From NCBI GenBank assembly GCA_963790585.1, contig CAWBOY010000001.1:124001-188000 (forward strand): a DNA stretch of 64,000 bases, in the 5' to 3' direction. The position numbers and the translations under genes were made by a program. Source of the DNA: CAWBOY01 sp963790585. Its GTDB lineage: Bacteria; Planctomycetota; Planctomycetia; Gemmatales; Gemmataceae. This document shows, piece by piece, positions 27,438 to 35,605 of this stretch. The notes under the pieces were generated by a model. The model made no database searches and was not told the origin of the DNA. It saw nothing but the letters and a program-made list of their open reading frames with translations. Within the stretch, counting starts at the first letter, position 1. Every line of letters begins with the position of its first letter.

Positions 27438-28766
27438 ATGAATCGTCGTGATTTCATTCAGTCGAGCGCTGCCGGGTTGGCTCTGTCGGCTTCCGGCCTT
27501 TATGCCGGTTTTGAAGATCGCAAGCCGCGCGTCGGCCTCATCGGCTGCGGCTGGTACGGCAAATGCGATCTCTTACGTCTCATTCAGGTCGCGCCGGTCG
27601 AGGTCGTGTCACTCTGCGACGTCGATAAAAAAATGCTCGCCGAGGCGGCCAAGATCGTTGCCGGCCGACAGGCTTCCAAGAAGGAGCCGCGCACCTATGC
27701 CGATTACCGCGAAATGCTCAAGGAGAAGGATCTCGACATTGTCATCATTGGCACGCCGGACCATTGGCACGCTCTGCCGATGATCGCCGCCGTCGAGGCG
27801 GGAGCCGATATTTACGTGCAAAAGCCGATCAGCATCGACGTCACCGAGGGCCAGGCGATGGTCGCCGCCGCCCGCAAACACAAGCGCGTCGTCCAGGTCG
27901 GCACGCAACGTCGCAGCACACCGCACCTGATGGAAGCCAAAAAGACGATCGTCGACGAAGGCAAACTCGGCAAGGTCGGCCTCGTCGAAGTCTATTGTTA
28001 CTACCACATGCGCACGCGCGAAAACCCACCCGACACGGCCCCGCCGGAGTATCTCGACTACGAAATGTGGACCGGCCCCGCCCCGATGCGGCCCTACAAC
28101 AAACTCGTACACCCGCGCAGCTGGCGCGCCTTCACCGAATATGGCAACGGCATCATGGGAGATATGTGCATCCATATGTTCGATATGACCCGCTGGATGC
28201 TCGGCCTTGGCTGGCCCACCAGCATCGCATCCACCGGCGGCATCCTGGTCGACAAGAAATCAAAAGCGAACATACCCGATACACAAACGGCCACATTCAA
28301 ATATCCCGAACTCGACGTCGTTTGGCAACACCGCACCTGGGGCGATTCGGTCGATCCAAAATATCCCTGGGGCGCCACCATTTATGGAGACAAGGGCACA
28401 CTCAAACTAAGCGTCAACAGTTACGATTTCACTTCCAACGGCAAAACGACACACCGCGACGTCGTCATGGAATTGGATAAATACCCCGAAGACCGAGACG
28501 AAAAAGACCTGGAACGCAACGTCGCCCCCGCAATCCGTGGCCACATGCTCGATCTATTGAAAGCCATCCAAACACGCGGCAAACCCGTAGCCGACATCGA
28601 GGAAGGCCACATCTCCACCGCAAGTTGCATCCTCGCGAATCTGTCCTTGCAACTCGGCCGATCCCTAAATTGGGACGCCGCCAAGCAACAAGTTATCGGC
28701 GATGAGGAAGCAAATAAACTGCTGACGCGGCCATACCGGAAACCGTGGATTCATCCGGGTGCATGA
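27438..28766 (+). CDS. Gfo/Idh/MocA-family oxidoreductase, Tat-exported
   Basis: NAD(P)-dependent sugar-type dehydrogenase. The ATG at 27438 gives a twin-arginine leader (MNRRDFIQSSAAGLALSASG); an upstream GTG would place five extra residues in front. The Rossmann fold follows: VGLIGCGWYGKCDLLRL, with a CDVDK second strand and GTPDHWHALPMIAAVEAGADIYVQKPIS, the family's E-K-P region written here as VQKP. The second domain contains GNGIMGDMCIHMFDMTRWML with the H/D of the substrate site. Planctomycetes have many such secreted paralogues for breaking down complex glycans; the substrate is unknown. Confidence 0.92.
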   Translation: MNRRDFIQSSAAGLALSASGLYAGFEDRKPRVGLIGCGWYGKCDLLRLIQVAPVEVVSLCDVDKKMLAEAAKIVAGRQASKKEPRTYADYREMLKEKDLDIVIIGTPDHWHALPMIAAVEAGADIYVQKPISIDVTEGQAMVAAARKHKRVVQVGTQRRSTPHLMEAKKTIVDEGKLGKVGLVEVYCYYHMRTRENPPDTAPPEYLDYEMWTGPAPMRPYNKLVHPRSWRAFTEYGNGIMGDMCIHMFDMTRWMLGLGWPTSIASTGGILVDKKSKANIPDTQTATFKYPELDVVWQHRTWGDSVDPKYPWGATIYGDKGTLKLSVNSYDFTSNGKTTHRDVVMELDKYPEDRDEKDLERNVAPAIRGHMLDLLKAIQTRGKPVADIEEGHISTASCILANLSLQLGRSLNWDAAKQQVIGDEEANKLLTRPYRKPWIHPGA

Positions 28767-29050
28767 GGACCGGTACGTCTTTATATAGGCCCCGGCTTGC
28801 CGGGGGTGCGACCTTGACTTCGCGTGAGAAAATCTTCCATCCCGCCTCCGGCTTATGAGCCGGGAGCGTCAGCGACCGGAGCGAATTACGCTCGCCCAGA
28901 CTTTCTCCGGTCGCTCACGCTCCCGGCTCTTGAACACCAAAACTCGCAGACATTTCTCGCTTCTTTGACCTTGCTCAAAACTCAAATCCATCGTATGCTC
29001 TCGCCCCCGGTGAGGAGTGCCTACCTTGCCAGCAGCGAGCTGAGGTGTGA
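28767..29050. other. Intergenic region with 73-bp repeat copy B
   Basis: No gene was seen. It holds a short GC-rich hairpin (CCCCGGCTTGCCGGGG near 28791) and the 73-bp repeat at 28857-28929. Confidence 0.7.
28857..28929 (-). repeat. 73-bp dispersed palindromic repeat, copy B (inverted)
   Basis: Same length and ends as copies A and C. The centre matches copies A and C only after reverse complementing (GAAAGTCTGGGCGAGCG against GAAAATCTGAGCGAGTG), so this copy has the opposite orientation. Confidence 0.88.
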
Positions 29051-29953
29051 ATGGACTCCCAGGATGAATCAGCGCTCGGCCGTCGATACCGTTCCGCTTT
29101 GTTGGTTGTGCTGGCTGGGTTTCTCGGCCTGGTGATCGGCTGCCAATCGTTTACGTTTTTCAAGGATCCACCTTCGGTCCAGAATGCCAAGGGCGATCTG
29201 CTGCCTATTTTTCCGGATGCCCCGAGCCGCTATTCCTTTCGCATCGCGCCTTACGTATTTCTCTCAGATTTCCCGATCAGCCAGGATTTGCCGCTGTTCA
29301 AAGAGTTGGCGGGGCTGCGCGATCAGGTTTATAAGGAATTACAGCTACCGCCGAGCGACGCGGTGGTGCAGGTCTATCTATTTGAAAACCGCGAGCGCTA
29401 CGAAGAATATATCCACGTCCATTACAAACTACCTACTCGGCGTGCTTTCTTTATTCAGTCGCAACGACGGCTCGGCGGGGAGGAGCTGCTGGTCTACACC
29501 TTTTGGGGCGATCGGCTTCAGCAGGATTTACGGCACGAGTTGACTCATGCCTTGTTGCACAGCGTCCTCAAAGACGTGCCGCTGTGGCTCGATGAAGGTC
29601 TCGCGGAATACTTCGAGTTGGCACCGGCCAAGCGCGGTGTGAACCGCGATCATATCGACGAACTGCGCTCGCGCTCGACGCGCTTTGACATGGCTCGGCT
29701 GGAAACGCTGCACGAAGTCCAGCAAATGACCGCGGCCGACTATCGGGAGTCTTGGGCCTGGGTGCATTTCTTGCTGAAGGGGAAGCCGGAGGCCAAGGCG
29801 GCGCTGCTCAGCTACCTCGCGCTGCTCCGGCATGAGGCCAATCCTGGCCCGTTGGCGCCGAGCCTGGTCAAAGCGATCGGCAATCTGGACGACGTGTTGG
29901 AAAAACATCTCGAAGAGCTGGAACCGCGCCGAGCCAGCGCCAGTCGGCGGTGA
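29051..29953 (+). CDS. Lipoprotein with zinc-peptidase (DUF1570-like) motif
   Basis: A 300-residue protein. The N-terminus has a basic start, a hydrophobic helix and a lipobox (LVIGC, Cys at about 35), so it is probably anchored to a membrane. A zinc-peptidase motif HELTHALLH (HExxH) lies at about residues 163-171, followed by LWLDEGLAEYFE with the third ligand glutamate, as in gluzincin peptidases of the MA clan. The start codon follows a GAGGTG site. The substrate is unknown. Confidence 0.85.
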   Translation: MDSQDESALGRRYRSALLVVLAGFLGLVIGCQSFTFFKDPPSVQNAKGDLLPIFPDAPSRYSFRIAPYVFLSDFPISQDLPLFKELAGLRDQVYKELQLPPSDAVVQVYLFENRERYEEYIHVHYKLPTRRAFFIQSQRRLGGEELLVYTFWGDRLQQDLRHELTHALLHSVLKDVPLWLDEGLAEYFELAPAKRGVNRDHIDELRSRSTRFDMARLETLHEVQQMTAADYRESWAWVHFLLKGKPEAKAALLSYLALLRHEANPGPLAPSLVKAIGNLDDVLEKHLEELEPRRASASRR

Positions 29954-30093
29954 GGCGATCCGATGCTAGAGTCTCAACGTCAACCATCCTTTCCGGCGAC
30001 GCAATCTCTATAAAATAGATTTCGCGAGACGCCCGTCTGCTCTCGCGGATTGGTCAATGTCGACCTAATTGCTCCCCTTGAGGCTGATCGCTT

Positions 30094-30846
30094 ATGAACA
30101 TCGTCGTGACCGCTGGCAATACGATCGTGCCGATTGACCGAGTTCGCTGTCTGACGAATATCTTCACGGGCCGAACCGGAGCCGGGCTAGCCGTTCACGC
30201 ACATGACATGGGACACGCGGTCACATTTCTCACGTCGCAACCCGAGATCATAAAGAAGATGGCACCGGTAAACATCGCCACCAGCAAACGCTGGTCGATG
30301 CAGCGCTATCGGACTTTTGAAGATCTCTATCAGCTCATGTCCGAACAGGCGCAATCCGCCAAAACGGACGCGATTATTCACTGTGCCGCCGTCAGCGATT
30401 ACCTGACGGCGGGGGTGTTTGCGCCTACTCCCAACACAACGTTTGACGCCAGATCGGGCTTATGGGGGAGCATGGATAACGAGCTGCCGCGCATGGTCGA
30501 CCGGGTCGCCGGCAAGATCAAGAGCACGGAGCCGGAGATGTGGCTGCGGCTTGTGCGTGCGCCGAAGCTGGTCGATCTCATCCGTTCGGCGTGGGGTTTT
30601 CGCGGCATCCTGGTAAAGTTCAAATTGGAAGCGGACGTCACGGAAGCGCAACTGCTCGAGATCGCCGAGAAATCACGTGTCCAGTCCGAGGCCGAGCTAA
30701 TGGTCGCCAACACCTTGGAAGGCTCCGCGGAAGTAGCCTATTTGCTGCGCCCGGGCCATGCCGTCGAGAAGGTCGATCGCAACGACCTGCCGGCACGAAT
30801 GCTTGCGGTCGTCGAAGAAATCGCCGCGGAGAAGAAACGTGGCTAA
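30094..30846 (+). CDS. coaB: Phosphopantothenate-cysteine ligase (CoaB)
   Basis: CoaB joins cysteine to 4'-phosphopantothenate in coenzyme A synthesis. The 250-residue sequence carries the DNA/pantothenate-metabolism flavoprotein fold: VVTAGNTIVPIDRVRCLTNIFTGRTG at the N-terminus (the T-x-G-x-T-x-P-I-D-x-V-R motif), then IIHCAAVSDY and the late VANTLEG segment. It is normally the C-terminal half of the fused CoaBC protein; here it is a separate gene placed in front of coaC and overlapping it by 8 bp. Confidence 0.9.
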   Translation: MNIVVTAGNTIVPIDRVRCLTNIFTGRTGAGLAVHAHDMGHAVTFLTSQPEIIKKMAPVNIATSKRWSMQRYRTFEDLYQLMSEQAQSAKTDAIIHCAAVSDYLTAGVFAPTPNTTFDARSGLWGSMDNELPRMVDRVAGKIKSTEPEMWLRLVRAPKLVDLIRSAWGFRGILVKFKLEADVTEAQLLEIAEKSRVQSEAELMVANTLEGSAEVAYLLRPGHAVEKVDRNDLPARMLAVVEEIAAEKKRG

Positions 30847-31510
30847 CGTGCTGCTCGGCGTCACGGGATCGGTCGCGGCCATCAAGACGCCGCTCCTCTA
30901 TGCCGAGCTACGAGCGCGGGGCCATCAAGTGAAAATCGTGGCGACCGACGCCGCGATCTACTTTTTCGATCCGAATTCTCTGGATCCGATTCTATCGGAT
31001 CGCGGAGCGCGTCGAAATCCTGACGTCGTCATCGTCGACGCCGACGAATGGCCTCGGCGAGCCGAGGGAGAAGCCTATCGCCGTGAAGATGATGTTCTGC
31101 ATATCACGCTGCGGCGCTGGGCCGATTTGTTCGTCATCGCACCTCTCGACGCCAATACGTTGGCGAAGCTGGCGAATGGCTTTGCGGACAATTGCTTGAC
31201 GTGTGTCTGGCGTGCCTGGGATCAGACGAGGCCTACCATCGTCGCGCCAGCGATGAACACCCTCATGTGGCAGCACCCCGCCACGGGCCGCCATCTTCGG
31301 CAGATCGCGGCCGACCTGGGAACAGCAGGAGCGCCGATTCATCTGTCTAACGAAGACTTGATCGAATGGTTGAATCAACACAGCGAGCGCTTTTGCGTGA
31401 TCGCCCCCGTGTCCAAACGTTTGGCGTGCGAAGATGTCGGAGTAGGCGCGATGGCGGAGGTGGGCCAAATCGCGGACGAGGTCGCGCGTCGGCTGCCGGG
31501 CAAGTCCTGA
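30839..31510 (+). CDS. coaC: Phosphopantothenoylcysteine decarboxylase (CoaC)
   Basis: Flavin-dependent decarboxylase of coenzyme A synthesis. The GTG at 30839 gives VANVLLGVTGSVAAIKTPLL, the standard flavoprotein N-terminus; longer in-frame starts run into coaB. The domain shows VIAPLDANTLAKLANGFADN (the A-N-T-x-A-K-x-A-x-G-x-x-D-N motif) and PAMNTLMWQHPAT (the PxMN motif). A catalytic histidine is expected near WADL. It is 223 residues, the normal HFCD size. It overlaps coaB and so forms one transcription unit with it, reversing the usual CoaC-CoaB fusion order. Confidence 0.92.
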   Translation: MANVLLGVTGSVAAIKTPLLYAELRARGHQVKIVATDAAIYFFDPNSLDPILSDRGARRNPDVVIVDADEWPRRAEGEAYRREDDVLHITLRRWADLFVIAPLDANTLAKLANGFADNCLTCVWRAWDQTRPTIVAPAMNTLMWQHPATGRHLRQIAADLGTAGAPIHLSNEDLIEWLNQHSERFCVIAPVSKRLACEDVGVGAMAEVGQIADEVARRLPGKS

Positions 31511-31513
31511 CAA

Positions 31514-31741
31514 TCACGTGGCGTCCGGCTCGCTTTCGCCATCCTGCTTCCGTTTGCGTGTCGCATCCTTATCGATGCCATTCATCGGCGCCGAGCTAGC
31601 GCGGCCAAACTCGAAATCGACGTCGGCAGCCTCTTCAGGCGTGTCACGCAACGTCTGCTTGAGATGCTGTCGCCGTTTGCGATTGCCCGCTTTCTTGATC
31701 GCCCGCTTCAGCTCGCGCTGATTGCGTTTCTCTTGGTTCAT
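31514..31741 (-). CDS. Small basic planctomycete protein of unknown function
   Basis: A 75-residue protein with a strongly basic N-terminal helix (NQEKRNQRELKRAIKKAGNRKRRQHLKQ) and an acidic/polar C-terminus. It resembles short conserved proteins that occur widely in planctomycetes, but no function is known. It converges on coaC with only 3 bp between the stop codons and is divergent from the sigma factor gene. Confidence 0.65.
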   Translation of the reverse strand: MNQEKRNQRELKRAIKKAGNRKRRQHLKQTLRDTPEEAADVDFEFGRASSAPMNGIDKDATRKRKQDGESEPDAT

Positions 31742-31832
31742 GCTTGGGTATCCCCCACGGTCTATTTTCCTGGCGGTTTCACATTCGTTTGGCCTGCCAG
31801 GGCTCGACCGGCGTATACATATTATAGATTAG

Positions 31833-32447
31833 ATGCTCTCCACCACTTGCTCCGAGACGATCTTGGACGAGCTAACCATAGTCGAGCAGATGCGTGCCGG
31901 CGTCGCTGAGGGCTTCGAGGCGTGTGTGCGCAGCCACTGCACGCGCCTTTCGGCGGTGGCACGGCGGATCCTGCGCAATGAGGAGGATACGCTCGAAGTC
32001 GTCCAGGAGGCGTTTCTCGCCGCCTTTCGGCAGCTTCATCGCTTTGAAGGCCGGTCCCAATTGGCAACATGGCTGCATCGGATCTTGGTCAACGAAGCAC
32101 TTGGCCGCCTTCGCGCTCGCGAGCGCCACCCGGAACGCCCGATCGAAGAATTCCTGCCCCACTTCCGGGACGGCGAACATCAGATCGAAGCTCCGAAGGC
32201 CTGGAATATCGCCCCAGAAACAGTCGTACAAGACCAGGAAACGCGTGACTTGGTCCATCGCTGCATCAACGAACTCCCCGATACCTACCGAATCGTTTTG
32301 CTCCTCCGCGACATCGAAGAACTAGACACCGAAGAGACGGCTCGGGTTCTGGGTACCAGCGCGGGCGTCGTCAAAACACGTCTACATCGCGCGCGTCAGG
32401 CCCTGCGGTGTCTGCTCGACCCGCATTTCCGGAAAGGCAATGTATGA
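31833..32447 (+). CDS. ECF-type RNA polymerase sigma factor
   Basis: Sigma-70 family extracytoplasmic-function factor, 204 residues. Region 2 is visible as YEVVQEAFLAAFRQLHRFEG-like sequence (residues 53-72) with the LATWLHRILVNEAL helix, and region 4 as ELPDTYRIVLLLRDIEELDTEETARVLGTSAGVVKTRLHRARQALR. The stop codon overlaps the start of the anti-sigma gene by four bases. It lies directly upstream of the bufferin-type operon and is the likely activator of it, by analogy with SigF in Caulobacter. That link is inferred from position. Confidence 0.92.
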   Translation: MLSTTCSETILDELTIVEQMRAGVAEGFEACVRSHCTRLSAVARRILRNEEDTLEVVQEAFLAAFRQLHRFEGRSQLATWLHRILVNEALGRLRARERHPERPIEEFLPHFRDGEHQIEAPKAWNIAPETVVQDQETRDLVHRCINELPDTYRIVLLLRDIEELDTEETARVLGTSAGVVKTRLHRARQALRCLLDPHFRKGNV

Positions 32448-32692
32448 ATTGCCGAGAGTTTACTGAGTTTCTGCATGAGTACCTGTCTGGTGCTCTGTCG
32501 GAGGAGGAGCGCGCCGCGTTCGATGCCCATCTTGCCGAATGCCCCGACTGCGTGGCGTATCTGGAAAATTATCGCACCACTATTCTCCTTACGAAGGTTA
32601 CCTTTACCATTCCTGAGACCGACCCGGCTCCCGAAGGCGCTCCGGAAAAGCTGATTGTGGCAATCTTGAGGTCTCGGTCCGAGCGGGTGTGA
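32444..32692 (+). CDS. Zinc-finger anti-sigma factor (zf-HC2)
   Basis: An 82-residue protein with the zf-HC2 motif: NCREFTEFLHEYLSGAL, then FDAHLAECPDCVAYLENY with H-x3-C-x2-C. No transmembrane helix is apparent, so it would be a soluble anti-sigma factor. The ATG at 32444 overlaps the sigma stop codon (ATGA) and is preferred over an upstream start at 32408 that would run inside the sigma gene. It is translationally coupled to its sigma factor. Confidence 0.88.
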   Translation: MNCREFTEFLHEYLSGALSEEERAAFDAHLAECPDCVAYLENYRTTILLTKVTFTIPETDPAPEGAPEKLIVAILRSRSERV

Positions 32693-32851
32693 AGTTTCGA
32701 TGAGCCTGCCCACTTTTTTCGGCGTTCGGACATATTCGCGGATCTTGATGTAACCTTCCTCTTTCTCGGCCATCCAATTTCGTAGGCTACCTTCCAACTG
32801 CGTGGGTGGAATGGGTCGGCTTACTACTCTGATGCTCGTGATGGAGAACCG
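32693..32851. promoter_or_regulatory. Likely promoter region of the bufferin-type operon
   Basis: A 159-bp gap between the anti-sigma gene and the first precursor gene. It contains a GTAACC hexamer at 32750-32755, the sequence I recall as the -35 box of Caulobacter SigF promoters. No matching -10 box was found at the expected spacing, so promoter activity is only a suggestion. A GGAGA site sits just before the ATG at 32852. Confidence 0.3.
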
Positions 32852-33301
32852 ATGCACCCTGAACATTTGAATCGACGCGATTTCAGCAAATTGGCCGGCG
32901 CGGCCCTCACCGGGCTTTTGGCTGGTGTTGGCAGCATGAGCGCCAGTGCCGCGGATGACAAGCCTGCCAAGAAGGATCCCAAGAAGCCGTTGTTGCTTCA
33001 AGAGCCACACATTTGCCGCGGCTTGAACCCGACCTGCAAGGGTGAAACGGGCGGGAAGAAGAACGATTGCGCGGGCCAGGCTTTCGCCGCCACCGTGAAA
33101 GAACACAAGTGCAAAGGCATGAACGATTGCGCCGGCGAAGGCGGCTGCGGCGAGAAGCCGGGCGAAAACACCTGCAAGGGCATGGGCGACTGCGCCGTCC
33201 CCTTGAGCGACAAGGCCTGGGCCAAAGCTCGCGTCAACTTCGAAGCCGCCATGAAGAAAGCGGACAAGAAGTTCGGCGCCGCACCGAAGAAGGACAAGTA
33301 A
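32852..33301 (+). CDS. Bufferin-type Cys-rich precursor protein 1 (BufA2-like), Tat-exported
   Basis: A 149-residue protein. The leader is twin-arginine (LNRRDFSKLAGAALTG) ending in ASAADD. The core has eight cysteines in a repeated pattern: HICRG at about 54, NDCAGQAF, then CKGMNDCAGEGGCGE, GENTCKGMGDC, and a Lys/Ala-rich tail from about residue 122. This C-K-G-x-N-x-C-x-G-x-G-G-C pattern is that of BufA2-type precursors whose cysteines are converted to 5-thiooxazoles by the MNIO maturase in characterised systems. It sits just upstream of the MNIO gene. The chemical product here is inferred. Confidence 0.8.
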   Translation: MHPEHLNRRDFSKLAGAALTGLLAGVGSMSASAADDKPAKKDPKKPLLLQEPHICRGLNPTCKGETGGKKNDCAGQAFAATVKEHKCKGMNDCAGEGGCGEKPGENTCKGMGDCAVPLSDKAWAKARVNFEAAMKKADKKFGAAPKKDK

Positions 33302-33334
33302 AGAACGGTACGGAATTGACGCGGTCGCTTCGCT

Positions 33335-33362
33335 GCGTGGCACGTTCGGAAGCGTGCCACGC
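33335..33362. repeat. 10-bp-stem hairpin upstream of the MNIO gene
   Basis: GCGTGGCACG at 33335-33344 pairs with 33353-33362 across an 8-nt loop. No T-run follows. It could lower readthrough into the maturase gene or stabilise the precursor mRNA. Confidence 0.75.
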
Positions 33363-33413
33363 CTAAACTATGCTGGTCCTCGAGGCCGATCCCCCTTCAG
33401 CAGGATTTTCATC

Positions 33414-34367
33414 ATGACGTCGGCACGCCTCGGACATCCCAATCTTGGCCTTGGCCTTGGGCTGCGCACCGTCCATTTTCCGCATATTCTCCATCACAAT
33501 CCAGCAGTGGATTGGTTCGAGATCATCTCCGAAAACTTCATGGACTCGGGCGGACGGCCGCGCTACATCCTCGAACAAGTCGCCGAGCGCTATAAGGTGG
33601 TCATGCACGGAGTTTCGCTGTCGATCGGCAGTACGGATCCTCTCGATTTCGACTACCTCAGCAAACTCAAAAAGTTAGCCTCCGCCACGAAGGCTCATTG
33701 GGTCTCCGATCATCTCTGTTGGACCGGCGTCGCCGGGCTCAATGCCCATGATCTCCTGCCGATCCCGCTGAACGAGGAAACATTGCGGCACGTCGTCGGC
33801 CGTATTCAGACCGTGCAGGAGTATCTCGAACGACCAATCGTTTTGGAGAACCCAAGCACCTATGTGGGCTTCACGGGATCGACCATGAGCGAATGGGAGT
33901 TCCTGAGTCGCATGGCGGAGGAGACAAACTGTGGCTTACTTCTCGATGTGAACAATGTTTATGTATCCAGCATGAATAACGATTTCGACCCGGAAGAGTA
34001 CATTCGATCAGTGCCGCATAACAGAGTGGTCCAATTCCACCTGGCCGGTCATACGAACTGTAGGACACACTTGATCGACACCCACGATGGGCCGGTGATC
34101 GATCCAGTATGGGAACTTTACCGGCTTGCGCACCGGCTGACGGGCGGCGCTTCGACTCTGTTGGAATGGGATGCCAAGATACCGCCCTTTCCGGAAGTCC
34201 ATGCCGAGGTCCTCAAAGCGCGTGAATATATGAGCGAAGCTCTTGCGCCGAAGGCAAATGCAACCACGCCGGCAGTCGCGTCGGCGTTTTCCGGTGTTTC
34301 CAACCCGGTGACTTTTATGGTCCCAGAGGTCAGCGGAGCCGACGCGCATCCCGTGAGAGCGTATTGA
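33414..34367 (+). CDS. bufB: DUF692 multinuclear non-haem iron oxidase (MNIO), bufferin maturase BufB
   Basis: A 317-residue MNIO with an ATG at 33414 behind AGGA; an upstream in-frame start at 33354 would add twenty unconserved residues. Iron-ligand residues are visible in HGVSLSIGSTDPL, WVSDHLCW, LENPSTYVGF, LLLDVNNVYVSSMN, VVQFHLAGH, LIDTHDGPV and LLEWD. This family oxidises cysteine residues of partner precursors, for example to 5-thiooxazoles in bufferins or oxazolone/thioamide in methanobactin. Neighbours of the right kind (Cys-rich precursors, DoxX, DUF2063) support the maturase role. Confidence 0.92.
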   Translation: MTSARLGHPNLGLGLGLRTVHFPHILHHNPAVDWFEIISENFMDSGGRPRYILEQVAERYKVVMHGVSLSIGSTDPLDFDYLSKLKKLASATKAHWVSDHLCWTGVAGLNAHDLLPIPLNEETLRHVVGRIQTVQEYLERPIVLENPSTYVGFTGSTMSEWEFLSRMAEETNCGLLLDVNNVYVSSMNNDFDPEEYIRSVPHNRVVQFHLAGHTNCRTHLIDTHDGPVIDPVWELYRLAHRLTGGASTLLEWDAKIPPFPEVHAEVLKAREYMSEALAPKANATTPAVASAFSGVSNPVTFMVPEVSGADAHPVRAY

Positions 34368-34396
34368 ACTTTGGGAATGTCCAATATGGCTGTGGG

Positions 34397-34494
34397 GGCA
34401 CGTTTCCAACGTGCCGATGCGGTCACGCGGAGTCGCGGAGAGAAAGGCATATGAGTTTTTTTCTCAAAGTCCTTCTCTCCGTGACTCCGCGTGA
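34397..34494. repeat. Two palindromes between bufB and the DoxX gene
   Basis: A small hairpin, GGCACGTT at 34397-34404 with its complement at 34408-34415, is followed by an imperfect inverted repeat with arms about 34423-34447 and 34471-34494 (TCACGCGGAGTC outermost). The region between bufB and the DoxX gene (34368-34533) has no coding sequence. Confidence 0.75.
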
Positions 34495-34533
34495 GATTAA
34501 TTGGATAAGCGATTATTGAGGAGTACGGTTCCC

Positions 34534-35109
34534 ATGGTGTGTGTCATCCGAACTACTAAGCGATGGTATCGCAGAGAAATCTGGGTATTGGACCTAATCA
34601 AGCATTTCTTCCTGCTGATTATTCGCCTGTATTTCGGCTGGGGTTTCATGAAGGCCGGGCTCGGTAAGCTCTCGGACGTCTCGGCCAGTGCCGAATTCTT
34701 TCGGGGCTGGGGAATCCCCATGCCGGAGCTGAATGTATATCTCGCCGGAATTACCGAGACGGTGTGTGGCTTCCTCTTAATCGTCGGGTTCGCCAGCCGC
34801 ATCATCACAATCCCACTGATCGGCACCATGATCGTCGCCTATATGACGGCACATTCCGAGCAGCTCGCCGCCTTTTGGAGTAACACGCCCGTGTTCTTCA
34901 AGGCGCCGCCGTTTCCTTATTTGTATACATGCTTCGTTGTCCTCCTTTTCGGACCCGGCGTATTGTCCGTGGATGGCATCCTCTCGCGATTTTTGGGAAG
35001 GCCAGCCGGGCAGGGTGGAGAGAATTCCGACAGCGGCGGCGACGCCTGTCATTTACCCCAATCCAAGCCGGTATCCACCGGCGCTGGTCCTGATGCTCAC
35101 CTATCATGA
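34534..35109 (+). CDS. DoxX-family membrane protein (BufD-like)
   Basis: A 191-residue protein with four hydrophobic helices (about 20-40, 62-85, 87-107 and 130-150) and the DoxX signature RLYFGWGFMKAGLGKLSD near residue 30, then SASAEFFRGWGIPMPELNVY and the TETVCGFLLIVGFASR helix. The ATG at 34534 has a GAGGAG site 11 nt upstream. DoxX proteins accompany bufferin-type operons as the bufD component. Its stop codon overlaps an in-frame ATG of the next gene. Its exact role is unknown. Confidence 0.83.
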   Translation: MVCVIRTTKRWYRREIWVLDLIKHFFLLIIRLYFGWGFMKAGLGKLSDVSASAEFFRGWGIPMPELNVYLAGITETVCGFLLIVGFASRIITIPLIGTMIVAYMTAHSEQLAAFWSNTPVFFKAPPFPYLYTCFVVLLFGPGVLSVDGILSRFLGRPAGQGGENSDSGGDACHLPQSKPVSTGAGPDAHLS

Positions 35110-35117
35110 GGAAAACT

Positions 35118-35593
35118 ATGATCGACAAGAATCTGAATCGCCGCGACCTGTGCCGGTTGGCTTTCGCCGCTTTAGGCGGAATTACCGCAGGCGCGATGGC
35201 GGGTTGCGGTGGTAGCCCGAGTTCCGCGCCAGCTTCCACCGCGAAAGCGCCGGACAAGCAATCCCAATCCGCCGAAGCAACGAATTTTTTGCTTGACGAC
35301 CTTCACATATGTCGCGGTATCAACACCTGCAAGAATAAGGGCAAGAAAGGCACCACCAACGAATGCGCGGGGCAGGCTCATTGTGCCACCGTGTCCGCTC
35401 ACGACTGCAGCGGGATGAATGACTGCAAAGGCCAAGGCGGCTGCGGCGAACACCCAGGCGACAACGCATGCAAAGGCAAGGGCGGCTGTGAAGTGCCTCT
35501 CAGCGACAAGACCTGGCCCAAGGGCGCAGACGCTTTGAGGAACTCATGGCCAAGGCCGGCAAAAAAATTGGCGACGCTCCGAAGAAAAGCTAA
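35118..35593 (+). CDS. Bufferin-type Cys-rich precursor protein 2, frame-broken near the 3' end
   Basis: Second precursor. The ATG at 35118 follows a GAGGA site. The leader is twin-arginine (LNRRDLCRLAF) and ends in AGAMAGC, a plausible lipobox, so the mature form may be a lipoprotein. The core repeats precursor 1: HICRGINTC, NECAGQAHC, HDCSGMNDCKGQGGCGE, DNACKGKGGC, then PLSDKTW. At about 35518-35524 (AAGGGCGC) one base is missing: the next frame reads RRRFEELMAKAGKKIGDAPKKS and stops at 35593, matching the tail of precursor 1. The uncorrected frame would run to 35606. Confidence 0.72.
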
Positions 35594-35605
35594 CCAGGCG
35601 CAATA

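Noticed and set aside
32396..33343. 315-codon minus-strand ORF with a MAEKEEGYIKIREYV segment
   Set aside because: Overlaps the anti-sigma and precursor genes antisense. The short segment in the gap reads like protein but has no support as a gene.
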